The notes: generated by a model not told the origin, from the sequence alone. Counted from the stretch's first letter, positions 28,101 through 37,999 are shown. The stretch is 64,000 nt of DNA from Scortum barcoo (GCA_023238725.1 CM041545.1:16769501-16833500); one strand, 5' to 3'. Numbers and translations are program-made.

Positions 28101-31100
28101 TGATTGAAGAAGTGGGAAGTTTGAGGGTGTAGCGGTGCGACCAAGAAAGTACGTTTCACCTGTAAATCACCACCTCTCTCCATCTCTCAGGTTGTGGTGG
28201 TGACCTGCCCCGCGAACCTCACACGCAGCTGCTCGGCCTGTGAATGGTTCCCTGTGCGCTCCTCTCCGCCGTTCTCCTGCGAGTCGGCCAGGGGCAACAC
28301 CCAGCGCTAACGTGCCAGGGGAGGATTTCCAGAGCCTCAATAAGAGCTAAATAAACCTGCCTCCACATCTGGGAGAGAAGTAACACTGCTAAACACTGGG
28401 CCGCGGCCTGCCCACAAAGCCAGGCCCTTGTTTCCACTTAATGATGATAGCCCTGGGTTTCTGCGCTGCTGCCTGTCACACTCACTTAGACTCATCACTG
28501 CGGGTCCCACATATTCACTCACAAACATTCACTCACACCTATGCAGACGGCAAAGGGTTACGGCCGCTTTCAAGGAGGAAGCTCTGCCCCCCGAAGAAGA
28601 AAGATTATAAGTATGTGTGTGTGACTTCTTGTTATCTCCAGCAGTGTCGCTCTGGTCCAAATCGTTGCTGCGTTTGGTCTGCATCCAGTATTAAATGTGC
28701 CATGTGTCAGTGCACCCTGTGAGGCCAAGATACCCTGTCCAGAGGCAATAATCTGGACTAGAGGACTCCCTGCTGGTGACAGAGGACATGAAGAGCAAAG
28801 AAAAGACTTGGAACATTGCCGTGTCTTTGAAATACACAAGTCAGCTGCCCAGTGAGGAAATGTTGGACCAGTGATCATAATATTCAGAGGGTCTGTATAT
28901 CAACAGTACAATTAAATATGTTATAATGCAACAATATCCAGAAAGAACTTCACCTGACAAGATACTATTGGTTGTTTCTGGATGCCACTGTACTGTAGAC
29001 CATTTAAAAATGTTTTTCTGCACATTCTGCAAAGTTATATTGAATAATAATAATAATACAAAATGAGACAAATGAATTATTTACAGTTAGAAACCACAAG
29101 CAGACAAGGTAAGGTCTACATTTTCATATAATTACTTTTAAGGACAGCACATCTCCTGTTTCATCCAGTGGATACCATTCCCTTAATGACTTTTTAAATA
29201 TTTATTATTTATTAAACCAACAAATGCTTGCTTGATATACCTGTGCATGTAGTGACTATCTGGTATTTCTATTTTTGAAAATGTAATGGATTATACCATG
29301 ATTGTTTACAGTATGTTTCATATCGCAGCTACAACAAAGGAAGAAGGAAGGTAGTAAAAAAGTAGTTGCAGGCTTAGAGTTGAAGGCTAGTTGAAGTGTT
29401 AAGTTAAAAACTCACCCATCATTGGAGCAGGTCATGAACTCTTCTTTAATCTTGGGATGCCAGCAGCCACAATTCAGCATAGCTGTGTGGCCCTGAAAAG
29501 AGCAGAGGGTGAAAATGAACAAACTGCACACATTTAACAGGCACTAAATTGCAGCTTCCAGTCACCTGGAGGAGCAGAACACACCAATGACGCCTAATTC
29601 ATGAAGACGTATGTTGCAATCTGGCTGCACACAAATTATGTGCAAAGACAGCTGTTCTTGTTCTTGACTGTTAAATCTCGAGCCAAATCTTCTGAGCAAA
29701 AGGTCGGCAGTTAATTATTTCAGCTGTGTTATTACGTTTTTGTGACGACACGTTTTCTTTTCAAGGGTTGTGTAGTGCGAACTGCATGCCAACTTTAAGG
29801 CCTTTATCCAGAGAGACACTGCGTCTACCACGCAAACTAAAATTCCTGGGAGGCTCCAATTATGTTGCTTAATCTGAATGCACCTGAAAGGGCTCTCTCC
29901 CGTGAGGAAAGGCCCAGAAAGAACCTTTAATTTGCTTGTAGCGTAACCTTGACTCTTGGCCTCCCTCGACATCGGCCTTTACAACCGAGCCAGTGAACTC
30001 TGAGGCAGTGTGGCAGGCTGTGTCACGGCTTCAAACGGCAAGAGGACTAACTTTCAGACGTTTCCTCTGCTGGGGTAGTCCTGTGGAGAATTACTCATAA
30101 CAAGTGACTTCAAAGCGGAATAACCTGGAGAGAGGCCTCCTCCGCTGCCAGGTCAGAGAGGAACACTCGTGTGTGCTGCAGAGAGGCTTCAGACGTGACA
30201 TGCTGCTATTCGACAGGATGCTCAAGAAGCCTTGCATGAGGAGAAGATGTTGACCAAATGACATCGGTATGTGTGCATCAGGAAAAGAGGCCTGCCTGTT
30301 CACTGTCAAACGCTTCAAACACACCGCTTTAATAATCGATAAAAGGAAACTGCCAAGATCATGCTGTTTAACAACTAAAAAGGACTAATAGCAAATTGCT
30401 ATGTTGTTAAGTTTTATGGCAACATACACACCCACTACTTAAAGCTCAAATGAGCTATGAATGATTGCTTCCTTGCTCTGCGCAATGACATCAAGATAAA
30501 CCGAATCGTCCGTCACAGGAGCTTCACGATTGGGGTGAAGGAGCCGCTAACTTCCTAAACAAATCTGATTCCTCTTCCACAGCTGTTCTGGGAAATAAAT
30601 TGCCAATGACTAAAGGGAAACAGGCGGATGTCCATACTAACAGTAAACAAAACTAGAGCATGTTAATGACAGACCAAGAATAGAAGCTTCCTGATAACAA
30701 GGAGTGACTAAATGGGGATTATGTGGATGTGCCCTGTTTATTTTCAGTGCAATTGCAGTTACCGTAGGCTCAACAGGTTTCTGTGTTTGTTAGGTTCATG
30801 TCCTTTGAGGGATGTCAAAAGGATCAGCTGATTGCCAATTTATTAAAAAAGAAAAACTCAACAGATTCATAGAAAATTAGACAACAATTTTGATTAACTG
30901 ACTGATGATTTATAAAAGTTTAAGTCAAGCATACGTCATCTGGGAAACAAACAGTCTCTGATTTCAGCTTGCTCCACTACTGCTTCTCTCTTTTTGGTTT
31001 CTGAAATCTCTCAGCATATAGTGGGATGAGGTAGGAGGCAAGTTACTGTCTGTCAACAAAGGCCGAGCCAAAGCAAGGACTTAATTATCACGAGACACAG

Positions 31101-34100
31101 CTAATCGTCTGGGACGTTGTCAGCGGGCCAAAATGCATTTTCATTGAACCAAACTCTCCTATCAGCTCCAGATGGGACCGAACGGGACAAGAATGTAGGA
31201 CATCCAGGGAAAACACTACTTGTAATCAATGGGCCTTCACTTGTTCAAGTAGTTCATATGGGTGGTATAAACCATGTCTAAATGCACTGCAGCTGGCACA
31301 GCTGCTTAGTGACCACCAATACAGCTTTCTTAAACACAGTAAAGGCCAAACATGGGCAACTGATTAGGATCATCCTTTGTAGATGCAGGTACAAGCAAAG
31401 AGATGAACCATGTGGTGTTCCTCTCCCCCTGAGACTGCCTCTGGCTGGTCACACAGCACAAACCATTATCCTCACATACAAAAACAGACCAGCTCGTGGA
31501 TTCACCTTGCTACCATTATGAATTGGCAGCATCTACCCTCGGAGCAGAAGAGCAGAGGATCCAGCCAGTGGTTAGAATTAGCAGTTGTGCTGCTGTTGCT
31601 ATAGAAGTAAAAACATAAATGCCTGTAACATCTTTAGAGCGCCCAGAATCAATATTTTCATACAGTTATAACAGTGTGTGGCATCATCCATCACCTGAAC
31701 CAGCAGCACCCCTTGCTGCAGCAGGCAGCTGTTTTCAGAGAAAAAGCTCTAAAAACCAACTGATCAGTACATGCTCAGAACCAAACACAACCAGACACAG
31801 TTAGCAACTTGCATTTAGCAGCAAAAGAGACCAAAAACAGAGCTAAAACAGAGTGAGGACTGTCCTTAAATCCATCATGTGTGAATGGCAAAGATGCTCT
31901 GAAACAGTTGGATGTGTGAATAAGCAAGTCACCATATCAGCTTAAAAGGTTTATGTCAGTGTTACATTCACAACTTCTTTCTGATACTCTCAACTGGCCG
32001 ATATAAATCATAAAGATTAATTCCAGTTTATTACAACTTATATACATTTACACTCAAGATGATTGTTAAATGTGGTGATGCAGCGAGACAGGTTTCAAAC
32101 AGTGTTCCAGACTTATTTGGTGGAGAAAAGATGAAATTATTGCCCAAACTGTCTGTCTCTCAGTTTACTCTTATTGGTTAACCCACTTTACTTTCCGAAG
32201 TTGTGTGCGCACAGTTTTCTTGTGCAATAAGGGATTATTACTGACATTTCTAGTGCACTCACTTGCACTGCTAAATTCTTGGCTTGTGTACAACCCGATT
32301 CATCATCTGACCGCTCGTGTTTATTGACCTGTCAAACCTTGTAGCGGGGTTTGCCAGACCTCAGCAATTACTCCGAGCGGGTACAGTGTTATCATAACCT
32401 ACTGAGAGGACGGGCAGACTTACGAAAATACGACCCAAGTTGTCATAAAGCTGAACTACGTGTGTGTGAACCACTTTACCTTGGTGTTGGCCATATCCAC
32501 GATGTACTGGTCTCCCTTCGTACACTCCATGACGTTGAAGCCGTCACGGTCCAACACCTTGGCCTGTGCGTTGCCAGAAACCACCAGGATGACATCACCG
32601 GTGACGCTGTACTGCAAGGTCTTGATCTGATGGCTGAGACCACACACACACACACACAGATGACATCTGAGACCAAGAAGATACTTATAATTTGCATTTC
32701 TGTGGTGCTGAAAACTTCCGATAGGTGTCTTTGTGACTGTTTGTGAGCCATCTGCGAGCTGCGATCGTACGTGACTTCTACACCAAAACACTGTTATATA
32801 AGGCGCTTTTAACGCTTCAAAGGGTTCAGGGACAAAAACAAACAATAGGTAAATGTAGCTATAGGAACAAAACACCACAACATCTGATGTACATCTGATG
32901 ATTGGTCTCCTTGATCTACAACACGCAACACACACAAAGAACAGGAACGAATGATACCACACACGATACATAATGAAACACATCGAAAGGAAATAAACAA
33001 CAAAAATCTCTAAATACCCACATGTACCACAACAAGTATAAAAAGATAAGCAAAGTAAAATAAGAGCTTAAGAAGTGTATTTCGTGCTTTTCAGAACGGA
33101 TATGTGTATAGATATTCTTACTCACAAATACTAAGAGAACAATACAAAGCAGTGCATACAACCGAAGAGAGAGACAACTACCTGGACCAGTCACCCTGAG
33201 AGGGATGAGCACTTTGGCTCAACAGCTGGTAGATGGGGCACGAACATTACGTACAAAGACAAAAAAGTTCAATTGTTGAAATGGAAGTGAGGTTGGTGAC
33301 ACTGCCATTTGGTTTCTTTAAAGACTCGCTACATCGCAGAAAGAGCACATTTTCCTAACTTTTAGTCTCTTTAGAGCTCACAAGTTGTTTTTTATAGGTC
33401 AGGAAAGAGGCACAGTGGACCTCGACAGCACAGCCTTCTATATGAAGCCTGTTAGTAAACCAAACAGGCTACCGGATCACATTGTAATCACATTAAATGT
33501 AGCGTAAATTTCTCTTAATAAGGGGAAGCCAGCTCAGCCCACTGGTTCCCAAAACCAAAAAAGAATGTGATCTTTGATGATGGCCTCGGTGAAACACAGA
33601 ATAAACATGTGCAGACACACAAACACCCACAGATCTCAACCATCTGCTTCTCAAAGGCTCATTTTGAATGCAAAGAGGGGATGTCACAGAGTTAACGTGA
33701 GGCTCAATGAAGCCCAGCAAATGTGTGCGTTTGTGTATGTGTGGACTCCCCCTGGCACACACAAACGCAGGGAGTGCACTGGAAGTTTGCATGAAACTAA
33801 TTAGGCACATGTTAAGCAACTGTGTTGATGTTCCACGTCGTGTTCTCAGAAGGAGACTCACCACTCGCAGGGCTGCAGGGATCTGAAGGCCTGCAGAGAC
33901 TGGTCCATCCCGGCAAAATCCCAGAACCGCACATCATAGTCATACCCGCCGGTCACCAAACGGGCTCCAGAGGGGTCCAAGCCAAGAGCCGACACCTGAG
34001 GAGACAATGACCTTATTTAAAACTGAAAAACAATCTATGAGCCTGTAAGACTCAGAGGATAACTGTAAAAGGGTTGCTTCTGCTGCATGGAAATATTTGA

Positions 34101-37100
34101 CAGAGTAGTCATACTGCCTCCTCTAAAAGGCAGAAAAAATAAACAGAGGCCAAATATTTAAAGTTATTTCTTGTGTAATGATCAAATTATTCATATCTAA
34201 ACTGTTTTATAACTGCAATCAGCACTGGATCTGGATACCAGATTGGCTCTATAGAGAAGACACAGAATTTGAAATAAAATGTACCCTATTTCTCACTACT
34301 ACAAAATACAAAGAAACATCCCTGCTGCTGCTCTGATTGCTAAAGATGCAGTACAAAGTTAGTAAGTCAGCCAAAGTTAACCTTAACCGGTGCAGATCTC
34401 CACTATCAGATGTTCTACATAATGTAAATGAAATATGGTGTTGATTAAAAGTCACTTATGATGAATATAGAAGGTCTTCTCTCAAACAAAAAAGTCATTG
34501 TATAAATTTCCAGTTGAGCCACATACGCAGCGATTACAATCACAGAGCGCTGAAAGAAGAAGTCCTTACTGTCTTGGTGCCGTGCTGTAGAGTAATCTCA
34601 TGAGTGTCTGGAATCTTCTTCACTGGATTCTAGGGTGGAAAGTTGAGAGGAACATAAGGAAACGGTAAAAGACTGAAGAAGGCTGAATAAGGTGTGCAGT
34701 TACAGTAAAGCGTTTAATTCCAAGATTCAATTACAGATGACATTTTAACTTTGATGGGCTGTATGACTAAAAAGACTGGAATCACAGTCATCAGCTGCAG
34801 CTCACTGACAGCAAACAGTACTGACAAAAGGTTGGGATCTGAGCTATTTCTTTCCCTTCAAGTGTGAAAAACCAATAATTTCACTTTTGGGTAATACTGC
34901 AATGAAGATGCCGATGTTATTAAGGTTTTACATTAGATTTTGGTACGTGAAAGAATTCTATTCTATTCTATTTTCTTATGCTGCCATCTAGTGGTGAAAT
35001 CTTAAAAGCATAACTTGATAACAACAAGCAGGTACCTTTTTTTACTGAAGATATCACATTAGGAAACGCACAGGTGTATATAATATAAATAATGAATTCT
35101 TTTTAGCTGCTTCAGTTCAGGGTCTTGATATTGTGCAAGCTGGCTTGTGGTCACATCTTACTGGGGCACTTGAGTAAAGCTGAGCCAATGTTAATGTCAC
35201 TAATAATGTGTGCTTTTCCTACTATGACAAGTCAAAATGTCCGCTGTAAAAAATGCCTAGTTGAGACAGCAGGAAAACAGGTTGGACGTTTCAGACAGAA
35301 TCAAAAAGAACTCGAGGATATTCAGGTGGTTGATCTATAATTAATGTTTTGCAAGACATGTAATGCCCACTCTTATGGTGGACATTTCAGACATACGTCA
35401 TCATCTTCATCTTCTGACTCCCCTTCATCGTCATCTTCGTCACTGTGGGCCGCGTCACCCGGTGGACCAGGCGGCCTCATGCGCTCATCATCGTCAGCTT
35501 GGGCTCCATACTGAGGAGGCAGCGGAGGCCCAATGAGCTCAGAGTCAGAGTCTGAGTCACTGTCACTACTGCTCTCACTCTCCTGTTTTCTGAAAAGATT
35601 GAAAAACAGACATATTATTAACTTCTGAGGCAGTGGCTGCCTGACCAAACTACAGTATTCAATCTGGGGTTACCTGGAAGGAGCTGCTGAAGCTTTGTCT
35701 CTCTGAGTGTTGACTGGTGACTTGACTGATTTGGAACTCTCCCCTTCTTCCTCCATATTGCTGTCCTTCTGACGCTCCTCTAAGGAAGCAACAGTGACCG
35801 TACGGTTACTTTACTAACACACTGGTGACAGAGCAGCGACTAAACGACTACATGCTGGTTAACCTACCCAGTACACGCTGACTCCTCTCGATGGCTGTTC
35901 GACGGGTCTGTTCAAAAATGGCTTCAAAGTCAAATGTGCGAGCCTTCTTACCTGGAGGCAACAAGAATAGCTCACATGAACAATAACCCGTGTTATCAGT
36001 TAATCACATAACTAAATAAAATGAGCAAATTAACAAGCATTTGTACTGGAAGGTACGTACCAAACCCAGAGAATCCCATGACAGACGCAATGTCTCCATC
36101 ACCGCTCACCTTGCCAGAAGCTGCAAGAGAGGCAAGCACATTGTTTATCGTAGCCTGGATTATCTTTATAATCTGTAATAATTTACAAAATGCAGTTCTC
36201 TTGGTTGTGTTGTTTTCTCATAAGTAAAGCTGCTTGAGCATTTTAGTGACACCTTGAAAGGTCATTTTTCTGAAGGGGTAAATTAGTCTAAGAGGAAAAA
36301 TGCAGAGTATTAAGTTGTGAAAGCTGTGAAAGAAACACTTAAATAATTGATAAATGGTCAACACAACTACAACAATGATATCAGAATATAACAATAATGT
36401 AAGGTGTCAGGTAAGTGACCTATAGTTAAATGTACATGAAGAAAACACTGTGGATTAAATATGCCTAAATTAACATACATACATTTTTCTATACAGGCGC
36501 TCGAAAATCTTACATCTTAACTGTTATTTCATTTCTGTGAGTCAATCTGACATCTGTTTAGTCCCAATTTGCTGACATCTGTTTAGTCTACACAGATTTG
36601 CTCAGAATATAATGTTGTTCTTTGAAATGTTAAACTGCTCAGTGGTTCAAATATTCAGATTCTTTACTTAAGTAAAGGTACTAGCTAATACCACGCAATG
36701 AAACTCCTCAACAAGTAAAGTCTCCTTAAGACAACAAATTCAGTAAAAGAAAGTCTTCCATTAAGACCCTTACTTCAGTAAAAGTATGTATTATGTGCTA
36801 AATTTACTTCAAAGTATCAAAAGTACTGATGCTACAATAAAAATGTACAATATATATCTGAGTTTCTGTATTAATATTACTGCTGCATTAATGTGTAGGT
36901 TGCATTTGACTGCTGTAGATGTTTAAGGTTGGGCTCATTTTAACTGCTTTATATACTGGTGAGTGGTTTAATCTACATAAATGCATCACCATCAGCATAC
37001 GCTTGTAATGTTCTTGTCTTGTGAGAACAACATATTTCTATACGGTTTGAAAGATTATCTAAGGGAGGCATGAAAAACTGTCCGTGGTGGAAGAAGTACT

Positions 37101-37999
37101 CAGATGTTTTTACTTATATGATAGAGGACTTACAGTATACTGTATTGGAGGTAAAAGTCCTGCATTTAGAATCTAAATCTAAAATCTTACAGTGAAAGTA
37201 CAAAAGACCTAACATAAAATACACAGCATGTAACAGAAGTAAAAGTACTCATTTTACAGAATTGCCTATATCATAATAAAATTGATTATATTACTGGATT
37301 AAAATCACTGATACATTAATAATATAATAAAAAACATCACTTTAATATTGCAACTGGTAAAGATGGAGATGATCTTAATTTACTAGCCAATAATAATAAT
37401 AATAATAATAATAAATCATCACTGATTTGTTGATTGAAGTTTGTATTAATAATATGAACCTGTAATGTGAGTTATCAGATAAATGTAGTGAAGTAAAAAG
37501 TACAATTCTTGCTCTGACATGCAGTGGAGTAGAAGTAGACAGTAGCAAACAACATAAATACTCAAATAAAGTACAACTGCCTCAAAAATGTACCCTAGTA
37601 CAGTATTTAAGTAAATATATTTAGTTACTTTCCACAACTGAGACAGTTGAAGTTTGGCTAACAATACAGTGTCATTTCATCTTAAATGACAACAATAGAT
37701 GCTGCTGAGAGCTCAGAGTCTTTATCGTTGAAGAAAGGTTCGTGTTGTGGTGAGCTGCAGTTAATTTTTTGGGTTTGGTGGAAACTGGAGAACACAAGCT
37801 AACAAACAAGCTAACCAAAACAACAACAATAACAACGACCAACGAACGTTTCCTGCCGCACGCCGGCTTAAAGTCGCTAGCTCCTAATTGTCAAACACGC
37901 ACAGCTTGATATACATGAAGAGACATGTAAGTCAAAAGAAAATACGAAACTTGACAGACGTGTAAAATTGTTACCTTCATCCACTTTGTTGGGATCCAT
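521..37999 (-). CDS. wdr70: WD repeat-containing protein 70, complete, 18 coding exons
   Basis: Coding exons from 5' to 3': 37975-37999, 36061-36120, 35868-35951, 35674-35779, 35397-35589, 34570-34629, 33862-33995, 32480-32633, 29416-29492, 22730-22904, 14131-14230, 13549-13633, 13309-13447, 6617-6717, 5972-6051, 4113-4229, 1211-1373, 521-608. They sum to 1,941 nt (646 aa), all with GT-AG introns and matching phases. The human protein is about 654 aa. Visible features are the N-terminal GFSGFGKKARTFDFEAIFEQ motif, an acidic Ser/Asp-rich linker (about 93-156), a WD40 propeller (about 160-500) with WDFAG, WDRNL and WDIRNF strands, and a basic C-terminus ending EPEWKKRKI. The start has a strong Kozak context (AACATGG). 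Known of the family: a nuclear protein linked to CUL4-DDB1 ligase and H2B monoubiquitylation in DNA-break repair. The WDIR/WDRN strands resemble DDB1-binding WDXR boxes. Identity is very secure. Confidence 0.97.
1211..1373 (-). CDS. wdr70: wdr70 coding exon 17
   Basis: This 163-nt exon codes RGGRVAAHGGTLSSFIVKNI, then ALDKTDDSNPREAILRHAKE and a PYWVAPAYTQ end. It matches the human RGGRVGTHGGTLSSYIVKNI region. The acceptor is CGACAG and the donor GTAAGA. Confidence 0.95.
4113..4229 (-). CDS. wdr70: wdr70 coding exon 16: conserved basic post-propeller segment
   Basis: This 117-nt exon codes HALPMFREARQRSTRKQLEK, then DRLDPKKSHKPEPPVSGPG. It is strongly conserved in the family (human HALPMFREPRQRSTRKQLEK). 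The acceptor is CTCCAG and the donor GTAAAG. An A/T-rich run lies just past the donor, at 4085-4110. Confidence 0.95.
4722..4766 (+). repeat. GT-rich simple repeat
   Basis: An interrupted TG run (GTGTGTGTGTCTGTATGTGTGTGTGTGT) lies in wdr70 intron 15, within a wider TG-rich patch. Confidence 0.8.
5972..6717 (-). CDS. wdr70: wdr70 coding exons 14-15: last WD40 blade and linker
   Basis: Exon 14 (6617-6717) codes SVVRCLWHPKLNQIMVGTGN followed by GLAKVYYDPVKSH. Exon 15 (5972-6051) codes GAKLCVVKSQRKEKHAETLT followed by QDYIIT. Both are nearly identical to mammalian WDR70. Phases are 0/2 and 2/1. The blade closes the propeller at about residue 500, after which the chain becomes basic. Confidence 0.95.
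6718..13308 (-). other. wdr70: wdr70 intron 13, 6.6 kb, no gene
   Basis: This stretch holds the GT/GA simple-repeat block at 7028-7140, a GT/CA-rich patch near 7580-7625, and otherwise AT-rich unique-looking DNA. The 8820-9320 part is less AT-rich and has short open frames on the plus strand (8844-9029, 9154-9342), but neither has a recognisable homologue, splice context or start context. The reading is non-coding intron with possible regulatory sequence. Confidence 0.65.
7028..7140 (+). repeat. GT/GA microsatellite block
   Basis: Short GT runs (7029-7041, 7092-7103) are followed by (GA)14 at 7112-7139. Confidence 0.9.
13309..14230 (-). CDS. wdr70: wdr70 coding exons 11-13: WD40 blades
   Basis: Exon 11 (14131-14230) codes the QAHIPGSDTSCLSFSYDGLT segment and ends ASRG. 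Exon 12 (13549-13633) codes DDTLKTWDIRNFRKPVNVAT and runs to NYFS. Exon 13 (13309-13447) codes TDCCFSPDDKLLVTGTSVKK and ends VYEIEVTNA. WDIR in exon 12 is a candidate DDB1-contact (DWD-box) strand by analogy with other CRL4 receptors. The exon 11 donor is followed at once by an 18-base A tract (T18 at 14111-14128 on the plus strand). Confidence 0.95.
14111..14128 (+). repeat. T18 homopolymer abutting the wdr70 exon 11 donor
   Basis: Eighteen T residues directly precede the AC at 14129-14130 that is the complement of the donor GT. On the transcript the intron therefore starts GU followed by A18. Confidence 0.95.
15495..15685 (+). mobile_element. Decayed interspersed repeat (family 2, hAT-like)
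   Basis: The text follows a very common teleost element: GACTGTTGGTCAGAAAAAAA, CTCACATTTTAAGGATGAAA, GATTAATTGATAA, and the end CTTAGTTGAAGCCCTAA, which resembles the TTAGTTGCAGCCCTA terminus. Non-coding. Confidence 0.55.
16619..16657 (+). repeat. ATT / TTATTG microsatellite
   Basis: About eight ATT units are followed by three TTATTG-type units. Confidence 0.9.
16675..16905 (-). mobile_element. Decayed interspersed repeat (family 2), inverted relative to 15495
   Basis: CATCTTCAAATATCTCGTTT with TGTCCAGCCAACAGTCTGAA, then ATCGATTAAGAAAATAGTTG, CGATTCATTTTCT and ATTCGACTAATATTTTCAGC follow the reverse complement of the family 2 element. It is preceded by an ATT/ATTGTT simple repeat. Confidence 0.55.
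19411..19426 (+). repeat. (GT)8 microsatellite
   Basis: A short GT run in wdr70 intron 10. Confidence 0.9.
21883..21932 (+). repeat. (TTTCC)10 pentanucleotide microsatellite
   Basis: Ten perfect copies of TTTCC lie in wdr70 intron 10. On the wdr70 transcript strand this is a purine (GGAAA)10 tract. Confidence 0.95.
22730..22904 (-). CDS. wdr70: wdr70 coding exon 10: central WD40 blades
   Basis: This 175-nt exon codes TVRTWDLNSEKKHKSVFKPR, then the LQGKKVTPTCCTYSRDGKLI segment, and ends IQIWDRNLS. It matches two successive WD blades of WDR70. The acceptor is CCGCAG and the donor GTGAGT. It begins in phase 2 and ends in phase 0, matching both neighbours. It is flanked by the two longest introns of the gene. 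Confidence 0.95.
22905..29415 (-). other. wdr70: wdr70 intron 9, 6.5 kb, no gene
   Basis: This is mostly unique AT-rich DNA with few simple repeats (for example AAT at about 29045-29060). The 28170-28560 part is notably GC-rich for an intron, with many CpGs and no repeat character, and is a candidate regulatory element. All ORFs here are short and without homology. Confidence 0.6.
29416..29492 (-). CDS. wdr70: wdr70 coding exon 9: WD40 blade
   Basis: This 77-nt exon codes GHTAMLNCGCWHPKIKEEFM followed by TCSNDG. The human segment is GHTAMLHTGSWHPKIKGEFM, so homology is direct. The donor is GTGAGT and the acceptor TTTTCAG. It is isolated by 3 kb of intron upstream and 6.5 kb downstream. Confidence 0.95.
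29493..32479 (-). other. wdr70: wdr70 intron 8, 3 kb
   Basis: This is non-coding. A decayed copy of a widespread teleost repeat lies at about 30840-31010. The rest shows no repeats or genes that I recognise. Confidence 0.6.
30840..31010 (+). mobile_element. Decayed interspersed repeat (family 2)
   Basis: CAACAGATTCATAGAAAATT, AGACAACAATTTTGATTAAC and TTTAAGTCAAGCATACGTCA, followed by TTTCAGCTTGCTCCACTACT, match the order of motifs in the family 2 repeat. Non-coding, in wdr70 intron 8. Confidence 0.5.
32480..34629 (-). CDS. wdr70: wdr70 coding exons 6-8: first WD40 blades
   Basis: Exon 6 (34570-34629) codes NPVKKIPDTHEITLQHGTKT. Exon 7 (33862-33995) codes VSALGLDPSGARLVTGGYDY and continues to WDFAGMDQSLQ. 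Exon 8 (32480-32633) codes HQIKTLQYSVTGDVILVVSG and ends DMANTK. All three match human WDR70 closely. Exon 8 is 154 nt, so skipping it would shift the frame. Its acceptor lies beside a (TG)9 tract in place of a normal pyrimidine run (see findings). Residues are about 157-272. Confidence 0.95.
32641..32658 (+). repeat. (CA)9 microsatellite at the wdr70 exon 8 acceptor
   Basis: On the transcript strand it reads (TG)9 GTCTCAG and then the exon. It replaces most of the polypyrimidine tract. Confidence 0.95.
34981..34994 (-). promoter_or_regulatory. CTCF-core-like motif, full match
   Basis: The minus strand reads CCACTAGATGGCAG, which fits all 14 positions of CCASYAGRKGGCRS. It sits in wdr70 intron 5, in a short stretch that may itself be repeat-derived (TATTC tandem at 34970-34980). 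Its orientation is opposite to the site at 57841. Confidence 0.4.
35397..37999 (-). CDS. wdr70: wdr70 coding exons 1-5: N-terminus and acidic linker
   Basis: Exon 1 codes MDPNKVDE plus one base. Exon 2 contributes the GFSGFG segment. Exon 3 contributes KKARTFDFEAIFEQTRRTAI. Exon 4 is a hydrophilic stretch. Exon 5 carries a run of SD dipeptides, the ELIGPPLPP motif that is conserved in WDR70, and a DEDDD acidic tail. The exon 2 donor is GTACGT. These exons lie before the propeller and are rich in Ser, Asp and Glu, so they are probably disordered. The exon 5 region is the least conserved part of the protein. Residues are about 1-156. Confidence 0.93.
36640..37050 (+). mobile_element. Decayed non-autonomous DNA transposon copy (percomorph hAT-like MITE, family 1)
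   Basis: The sequence has the typical wording of a widespread percomorph repeat: CTTTACTTAAGTAAAGGTAC near the left end, repeated AGTAAAAGTA pieces, and TACTGCTGCATTAATGTGTA followed by AACTGCTTTATATACTGG in the second half. It has no coding capacity. Family assignment is by recall of the repeat's sequence style, not a search. Confidence 0.55.
37078..37645 (+). mobile_element. Non-autonomous DNA transposon copy with both ends (hAT-like MITE, family 1)
   Basis: The left end reads GTGGTGGAAGAAGTACTCAG and the right end TTAGTTACTTTCCACAACTG. These are imperfect inverted terminal repeats of the common percomorph element. The interior carries GTAAAAGTCCTGCATTTAGA and CAGTGGAGTAGAAGTAGACA, also typical. 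An AAT microsatellite (37389-37414) has grown inside it. A clear 8-bp target duplication was not identified. Confidence 0.65.
37389..37414 (+). repeat. (AAT)n microsatellite
   Basis: About eight AAT units, inside the family 1 transposon copy. Confidence 0.9.

Larger units (their letters stand above)
32634..35396 (-). other. wdr70: wdr70 introns 5-7
   Basis: The introns are 32634-33861, 33996-34569 and 34630-35396. The first opens (plus-strand view) with (CA)9 at 32641-32658 beside the exon 8 acceptor. Intron 5 contains a perfect CTCF-core-like motif at 34981-34994. Otherwise it is unique AT-rich sequence. Confidence 0.6.
36121..37974 (-). other. wdr70: wdr70 intron 1, largely transposon-derived
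   Basis: More than half of this intron (about 36640-37640) is made of two adjacent copies of a non-autonomous DNA transposon family, annotated separately. The remainder is AT-rich unique sequence. Confidence 0.6.

Noticed and set aside
28219..28437. Possible extra exon in the GC-rich part of wdr70 intron 9
   Set aside because: The flanking wdr70 exons join perfectly without it and no human counterpart segment is missing.
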